Below, in pieces: positions 1 to 3,606 of a stretch of DNA of 6,328 bases. Every line of letters starts with the position of its first letter. Positions within the stretch are counted from its first letter, which is position 1. Origin of the DNA: an uncultured Oscillibacter sp. (lineage in GTDB: Bacteria > Bacillota > Clostridia > Oscillospirales > Oscillospiraceae); NCBI GenBank assembly GCA_946530565.1, contig CAMNAE010000104.1, forward strand, positions 1 to 6,328. Direction: 5' to 3'. The translations under genes were made by a program, and so were the position numbers. The notes below the pieces were generated by a model. That model was not told the DNA's origin, ran no database searches, and saw only the letters and a program-made list of their open reading frames with translations.

Positions 1-37
1 GCCGCTCACGGAATTGTTCCTGCTGATACTCCCCTGA
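1..37 (+). CDS. 3' end of an upstream gene, possibly cdsA (phosphatidate cytidylyltransferase)
   Basis: Only the last 11 codons are present, reading PLTELFLLILP and ending at TGA 35-37. The frame differs from that of dxr. The residues are strongly hydrophobic, as expected for the end of an integral membrane protein. In many Bacillota the gene immediately upstream of dxr is cdsA, which makes CDP-diacylglycerol from CTP and phosphatidate in the membrane and ends in a hydrophobic segment. The identification therefore rests on gene order and hydrophobicity, because no cdsA signature motif lies inside the window. The other two frames fit worse: one stops at 22-24, and the third runs without a stop into dxr but has no ATG, GTG or TTG before position 94. 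Confidence 0.5.
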   Translation, partial: PLTELFLLILP

Positions 38-43
38 TCTTCT

Positions 44-67
44 CCGCGCGGCGATCCGGCCGCGCGG
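44..67 (+). terminator. GC-rich hairpin with weak T-rich tail, intrinsic-terminator-like
   Basis: CCGCGCGGC (44-52) and GCCGCGCGG (59-67) form a perfect 9-bp all-GC stem with a 6-base loop, GATCCG. The tail that follows is TCTTTC (68-73), so it is T-rich but broken by C. A second run of five T lies at 79-83. The hairpin begins 6 bases after the upstream stop codon, the usual place for a Rho-independent terminator. The interrupted tail suggests partial termination, so it could act as an attenuator setting dxr-rseP-ispG expression, or as a 3'-end stabiliser or processing site. The structure is read directly from the sequence; the activity is inferred. Confidence 0.5.
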
Positions 68-93
68 TCTTTCAGTCATTTTTAGAGGTTTTT

Positions 94-1254
94 ATGACAC
101 AGTCCATTTCCATTCTCGGCTCCACCGGTTCCATCGGGCGGCAGACGCTCGAGGTCGCCGAAGAGATGCACCTGCGCGTCGCGGCGATCACGGCCCGGAC
201 CGGCGGTGCGCGCTTTGAAGAGCAGATCCGCGCCTTTCACCCCGAACTCGCGGTGCTGACCGACGAAACCGCCGCGGCGGATCTCCGCGTCCGCGTGGCA
301 GACCAGAACACAAAAGTGCTCGGCGGGGCAGAGGCGCTTTTGGAGGCGGCCGCGCTTCCGGCTGCCGACACGCTCGTGACGGCGGTCGTCGGCACGGCGG
401 GCCTGAGACCGACGATCGCGGGCATCCGCGCGGGGAAGCGCATCGCCCTTGCCAATAAAGAGACGCTCGTCTGCGCGGGGCGCATCGTGATGGCCGAGGC
501 TGCGGCGCACCGTGCCGAGATCGTCCCGGTCGACTCCGAGCACTCCGCGGTCTTCCAGTGCCTGCAGGGGATCGCTGACCGCTCGGAGATCCGGCGCATT
601 TTGCTCACCTGCTCGGGCGGGCCGTTTTTCGGCATGCCGAAAAGCCAGATCGCGGGCAAAAAGGCGTCCGACGCGATCAAGCACCCCAACTGGAGCATGG
701 GCGCGAAGATCAGCGTCGACAGCGCGACGCTCATGAACAAGGGCCTTGAGATCATCGAGGCGATGCGTCTTTATGACCTGCCGCTTGAAAAAGTCCGCCC
801 GGTCATCCACCGCCAGAGCGTCGTGCACTCGCTCGTCGAGCTCTGCGACGGCGCGGTCCTCGCGCAGCTCGGCACGCCGGATATGCGCCTGCCGATCCGC
901 TACGCCTTCACCTGGCCCAAACGCGGCGAGAGCCGCGCGGAGCCGCTGGATCTCTTCACCTGCGGCGCGATCAGCTTCTCGGAGCCCGACCGTACGGCCT
1001 TTCCCTGTCTTGCGCTCGCCGAGCAGGCGGCGGAGCAGGGGGGACGCGCCTGCTGCGTTCTGAACGCTGCCAATGAGATCGCGGTCGCGGCGTATCTGGA
1101 AGACCGGATCGGCTTTTACGACATCCCGGCGCTCGTTGAGCGCGCGCTGGGCGCGTTCCCGGGGGCGGGCGACGGCACGCTCGATGAGATCCTCGCACTT
1201 GACGGATCCGTTCGTGAGGCAGTGCGCGGCTATCTTGCGGAGGATAAACGCTGA
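94..1254 (+). CDS. dxr: 1-deoxy-D-xylulose 5-phosphate reductoisomerase (DXR/IspC)
   Basis: This cytosolic enzyme converts 1-deoxy-D-xylulose 5-phosphate to 2-C-methyl-D-erythritol 4-phosphate using NADPH and a divalent metal, the first committed step of the MEP isoprenoid pathway. The 386-residue length is normal for the family. The N-terminal nucleotide-binding loop GSTGSIG is at residues 9-15 and LANKETLV at 119-126. The metal ligands are D147 and E149 in PVDSEHSA and E219 in MNKGLE. The substrate-covering loop HPNWSMG spans 197-203, with H197, W200 and M202 matching the known E. coli residues. SGGPF is at 174-178. The C-terminal helical domain includes LNAANEIAVAAYL from 323. ATG 94 is the first usual start codon in this open frame and has AGAGG (84-88) five bases upstream. 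Its stop overlaps the rseP start in TGATG, suggesting translational coupling. All catalytic residues are present and the identification is firm. Confidence 0.97.
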   Translation: MTQSISILGSTGSIGRQTLEVAEEMHLRVAAITARTGGARFEEQIRAFHPELAVLTDETAAADLRVRVADQNTKVLGGAEALLEAAALPAADTLVTAVVGTAGLRPTIAGIRAGKRIALANKETLVCAGRIVMAEAAAHRAEIVPVDSEHSAVFQCLQGIADRSEIRRILLTCSGGPFFGMPKSQIAGKKASDAIKHPNWSMGAKISVDSATLMNKGLEIIEAMRLYDLPLEKVRPVIHRQSVVHSLVELCDGAVLAQLGTPDMRLPIRYAFTWPKRGESRAEPLDLFTCGAISFSEPDRTAFPCLALAEQAAEQGGRACCVLNAANEIAVAAYLEDRIGFYDIPALVERALGAFPGAGDGTLDEILALDGSVREAVRGYLAEDKR

Positions 1255-2357
1255 TGGCGGCGCGGATCCTCTACGGCCTGTTGGCGATACTGATCTTCGG
1301 GCTCATCATCGGGCTCCACGAGTTCGGGCACTTCATCGCGGCGCGGCTCTCGGGCGTCAAGGTCAATGAGTTCTCGATCGGCATGGGTCCCGCGATCTTT
1401 ACGAAGCAGGGCAAAGAGACGCTCTACGCCCTGCGCGTCGTGCCCCTTGGCGGCTACTGCGCGATGGAGGGCGAGACGGAGGACAGCGGCGATGAGCGCG
1501 GCTTCATGCGTCAGAGCCTGTTGAAAAAGATCGCGATCCTCGTCGCCGGGCCGCTTATGAACCTTGTGACCGGCTTTGCGATCGTGCTGATCCTCTTTGC
1601 CGGCTACGGCGCGGTCTTCTTTCAGGACAGCATCGTTGGCTTTGCCGAGGGCTTCCCGCTCGAGGGCGAAAACGGACTTATGGTCGGTGACGTCTTCTAT
1701 TCGATCGACGGCTACCGCACCTACACGAGCGGCGATGCCTCGACCTTTTTGAGCTATCACCGCGGAGATACGATCGACATGGTGGTCCTGCGTGACGGCA
1801 AAAAGATCGTGCTCGAGGATTTCCCGCTCACGCGCGGCACCTACAAGAGCATGGACGGCGAAGAGTACACCGGCTTTGGTATTTTCATCACGCGCACGCC
1901 GCTGCCGACGACGCCGCTTTCGATCCTTCAAAGCTCCGTGAATACGGTTTTGGGCTTCATCCAGCTCGTGCGTTTTTCGCTCGCGCAGCTCTTCACCGGC
2001 GGCGCGGGGGTCGATGATTTCACCGGCGCGGTCGGCATGACCGCCACGATGGCGGAGATCGGCGCGACGGCGGAGTCGACGGGCTCGGCCCTTGCGAACA
2101 TCTTCTATTTCGCGGCGCTGATCTCGGTGAACCTGTTCGTGATGAACCTTCTGCCGATCCCGGCGCTCGACGGCGGGCGCATCTTCGTGCTGCTGATCGA
2201 CGCGCTCGTGTTCCTGATCATCAGGCGCCACATCCCCGATGAGTGGCAGGAGCGGCTCGTGACGATCTGCTTTATCCTGCTGCTCGTGCTGATGGCGCTC
2301 ATCATGTTCCAGGACGTGGTGAAGATCGCGACCGGCACACTGATCCCGGACGCGTAA
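1254..2357 (+). CDS. rseP: RseP/RasP-family site-2 zinc metalloprotease (M50)
   Basis: This is an intramembrane zinc protease. Bacillota homologues (RasP) cut anti-sigma factors such as RsiW after site-1 cleavage and also clear signal-peptide remnants; the substrate here is not known. The zinc-binding HEFGH is at residues 22-26 inside the first membrane segment (about 5-27), and the third zinc ligand D306 lies in LDGGR (305-309) after NLLPIPA. Other family signatures are FSIGMGP (40-46), PLGGYC (64-69, the substrate-binding beta-loop region) and AGPLMN (98-103) in the second segment (about 93-121). A single PDZ-like domain follows at about 122-200, with GLMVGD at 141-146. Two further membrane segments lie near 280-318 and 336-357. 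The length of 367 residues fits a short clostridial-type, single-PDZ member. The ATG overlaps the dxr stop by one base, and GGAGG (1239-1243) lies inside the end of dxr, ten bases upstream. Identification is firm. Confidence 0.95.
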   Translation: MAARILYGLLAILIFGLIIGLHEFGHFIAARLSGVKVNEFSIGMGPAIFTKQGKETLYALRVVPLGGYCAMEGETEDSGDERGFMRQSLLKKIAILVAGPLMNLVTGFAIVLILFAGYGAVFFQDSIVGFAEGFPLEGENGLMVGDVFYSIDGYRTYTSGDASTFLSYHRGDTIDMVVLRDGKKIVLEDFPLTRGTYKSMDGEEYTGFGIFITRTPLPTTPLSILQSSVNTVLGFIQLVRFSLAQLFTGGAGVDDFTGAVGMTATMAEIGATAESTGSALANIFYFAALISVNLFVMNLLPIPALDGGRIFVLLIDALVFLIIRRHIPDEWQERLVTICFILLLVLMALIMFQDVVKIATGTLIPDA

Positions 2358-2376
2358 AGAGAAAGAGGGTATCCCC

Positions 2377-3414
2377 ATGACAAAACGACTGATGGTGGGC
2401 TCTGTGCCGGTGGGCGGCGGCGCCCCGGTGAGCATCCAGTCCATGTGCAATACGAAGACCGACGACGTCGCCGCGACGGTCGCGCAGATCCACGCGCTTG
2501 AGGCAGTGGGCTGCGACATCGTCCGAGTTGCGATCCCCAATACCGCGGCGGCGGAGGCGGTGGACAAGATCAAGGAGCAGATCCGCATCCCGCTGATCGC
2601 CGACATCCACTTCAACCACCGCTACGCGCTCATCTGCGCCGAGCGCGGGATCGACGCGATCCGCATCAACCCCGGCAACATCGGCGCAGACGAGAATGTG
2701 AAGGCGGTGGCTGAGGCCTGCCGCGCGCGGAAGATCCCGATCCGCATCGGCGTGAACGGCGGCTCTCTTGAAAAAGAGCTTCGCGAAAAGTACGGCGGCG
2801 TCACCGCCGAGGCGCTCGCCGAGAGCGCGCTCGGGCATGTGAAGCTTCTGAACCGCTATGATTTCGACGATATCTGCATCTCGGTCAAGTGCTCCGACGT
2901 GCCGCTCACGATGGCGGCCTATCGTCTTCTGCACGAGACGACGGACTATCCGCTCCACCTCGGCGTCACCGAAGCCGGCACGCCGTCGATGGGCGTCATC
3001 AAGTCCGCGATCGGCATCGGTGGCCTTTTGTGCCTCGGCATCGGCGATACGCTGCGCGTGACGCTCACGGCCGACCCGGTCGAGGAGATCTACGCCGCCA
3101 AGAAGATCCTGAAGGCCGCCGGGCTCCGCCGGGACGGCGTGAATCTGATCGCCTGCCCGACCTGCGGCCGCACGCGGATCGACCTGATCCCGATGGCCGA
3201 GGAGGTCGAGCGCAGGCTCCGCGACGTCGATAAGCCGATCACGGTCGCCGTGATGGGCTGCGAGGTGAACGGCCCCGGCGAGGCCGCGGCGGCCGACATC
3301 GGCATCGCCGGCGGCAACGGCATCGGACTCATCTTCCGCAAGGGCGAGATCATCAAAAAGCTCCCGCAGGAGCAGCTGATCGACGCGCTGATGGAAGAGA
3401 TCGAAAAGCTGTGA
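2377..3414 (+). CDS. ispG: 4-hydroxy-3-methylbut-2-en-1-yl diphosphate synthase (IspG/GcpE)
   Basis: IspG reduces the cyclic diphosphate MEcPP to HMBPP, the penultimate MEP-pathway step, in the cytosol using a [4Fe-4S] cluster with electrons from ferredoxin or flavodoxin. The N-terminal TIM-barrel part shows VPVGGGAPVSIQSM near residues 10-23, LIADIHFNHR near 73-82 and IRINPGNIG near 95-103. The C-terminal cluster domain carries CPTCGR with C260 and C263, and GCEVNGPGE with C295 and E302. These correspond to the four E. coli cluster ligands (C270, C273, C305, E312) with identical spacing. The length of 345 residues is that of the short bacterial form without the plant-type insert. ATG 2377 lies 19 bases after the rseP stop and has AGAGGG (2364-2369) seven bases upstream. 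With dxr it brings two steps of one pathway into the same probable operon. Identification is firm. Confidence 0.97.
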   Translation: MTKRLMVGSVPVGGGAPVSIQSMCNTKTDDVAATVAQIHALEAVGCDIVRVAIPNTAAAEAVDKIKEQIRIPLIADIHFNHRYALICAERGIDAIRINPGNIGADENVKAVAEACRARKIPIRIGVNGGSLEKELREKYGGVTAEALAESALGHVKLLNRYDFDDICISVKCSDVPLTMAAYRLLHETTDYPLHLGVTEAGTPSMGVIKSAIGIGGLLCLGIGDTLRVTLTADPVEEIYAAKKILKAAGLRRDGVNLIACPTCGRTRIDLIPMAEEVERRLRDVDKPITVAVMGCEVNGPGEAAAADIGIAGGNGIGLIFRKGEIIKKLPQEQLIDALMEEIEKL

Positions 3415-3427
3415 GTATTAAAAAGCG

Positions 3428-3456
3428 TTGACAGGAAATATAAAAACTGTCATCCT
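3428..3456 (+). promoter_or_regulatory. Weak candidate promoter upstream of polC
   Basis: A perfect sigma-70-type -35 hexamer TTGACA lies at 3428-3433. With a 17-base spacer the -10 position is CATCCT (3451-3456), which matches TATAAT at only three positions and falls inside the dispersed repeat. A better -10 lookalike, TATAAA (3439-3444), is too close to this -35 and has only a poor -35 of its own. The repeat may have inserted into, and displaced, an older -10 box. The call rests on one good hexamer and the AT-rich setting. Confidence 0.25.
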
Positions 3457-3482
3457 GAGCGAAGCGAAGGATCTTTCGAAAG
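3449..3482 (+). repeat. Dispersed intergenic repeat (SEAKDL/CHPERSEG-type), conserved end
   Basis: The core GTCATCCTGAGCGAAGCGAA (3449-3468), continuing GGATCTTTCG (3469-3478), is the hallmark of an interspersed repeat found between genes in many unrelated bacteria. It is usually noticed through spurious peptides such as VILSEAKDL forward or FASLRMTV in reverse. It contains the short inverted pair ATCCT/AGGAT (3452-3456 and 3468-3472), a tandem GCGAA doublet, and ends in the palindrome CTTTCGAAAG (3473-3482). The element may extend to about 3585: AAGGATC (3467-3473) is mirrored by GATCCTT (3573-3579), and TCCTGAGC (3453-3460) recurs at 3499-3506. The family is recognised from memory. Its mobility mechanism is not established here, and no transposase is nearby. 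Confidence 0.7.
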
Positions 3483-3507
3483 GGAAACGATCGTCAGGTC
3501 CTGAGCC

Positions 3508-3549
3508 AAACGTGCGGCGGACGCAAAAGCCTGCAGTGCCCGCACGTTT
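3508..3549. repeat. 10-bp inverted repeat in the polC leader region
   Basis: AAACGTGCGG (3508-3517) is perfectly complementary to CCGCACGTTT (3540-3549), giving a 10-bp stem with a 22-base loop. It lies within the region probably belonging to the dispersed repeat. The right arm is followed by T at 3550 and then GACTGG, so there is no T-run and it is a poor intrinsic terminator. It could fold in RNA or DNA as part of the repeat element. No function can be assigned. Confidence 0.5.
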
Positions 3550-3595
3550 TGACTGGATACAGCGCGATTCCGGATCCTTTGATTTTAAGCTGAAC

Positions 3596-3601
3596 GGGAG
3601 G
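3596..3601 (+). promoter_or_regulatory. polC ribosome binding site
   Basis: GGGAGG lies five bases before ATG 3607. It decides the polC start: an in-frame TAA at 3586-3588 rules out upstream extension, and the next in-frame ATG at 3664 (codon 20) lacks a comparable site and would discard the conserved FFDLF-type beginning. Confidence 0.8.
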
Positions 3602-3606
3602 CATCC

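Larger units (their letters stand above)
3415..3606 (+). other. ispG-polC intergenic spacer (192 bp)
   Basis: No convincing gene lies here. The left end (3415-3447) is AT-rich and holds TTGACA and TATAAA elements. The middle is occupied by a dispersed-repeat copy from 3449 and by an inverted repeat (3508-3549). The right end holds the polC Shine-Dalgarno. Short open frames on both strands (3428-3610 forward, 3418-3663 reverse) translate to VILSEAKDL and FASLRMTV peptides. These are well-known artefacts of this repeat family and are not proteins. The spacer is much longer than the other gaps in the block and is where polC is most likely separated transcriptionally from ispG. No strong intrinsic terminator with a T-run is visible. 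Confidence 0.7.

Noticed and set aside
1..93. Upstream extension of dxr in the open frame from the window start
   Set aside because: No ATG, GTG or TTG occurs in frame before 94, the extension would translate through the hairpin, and ATG 94 has a proper Shine-Dalgarno and gives the standard DXR N-terminus.
82..828. 248-codon minus-strand open frame opposite dxr
   Set aside because: Same mirror-frame artefact, fully inside dxr, with no ribosome binding site or domain that I can see.
1230..2615. 461-codon open frame on the minus strand opposite rseP and ispG
   Set aside because: It is antisense to two genes with intact catalytic motifs. Its translation is low-complexity, rich in Arg, Asp, His and Ala, typical of the mirror frame of GC-rich coding DNA, and has no recognisable domain.
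3508..3550. Inverted repeat as an ispG transcription terminator
   Set aside because: The stem is perfect, but the loop is 22 bases and only four T follow, overlapping the stem itself. It lies more than 90 bases after the ispG stop and inside the repeat region.
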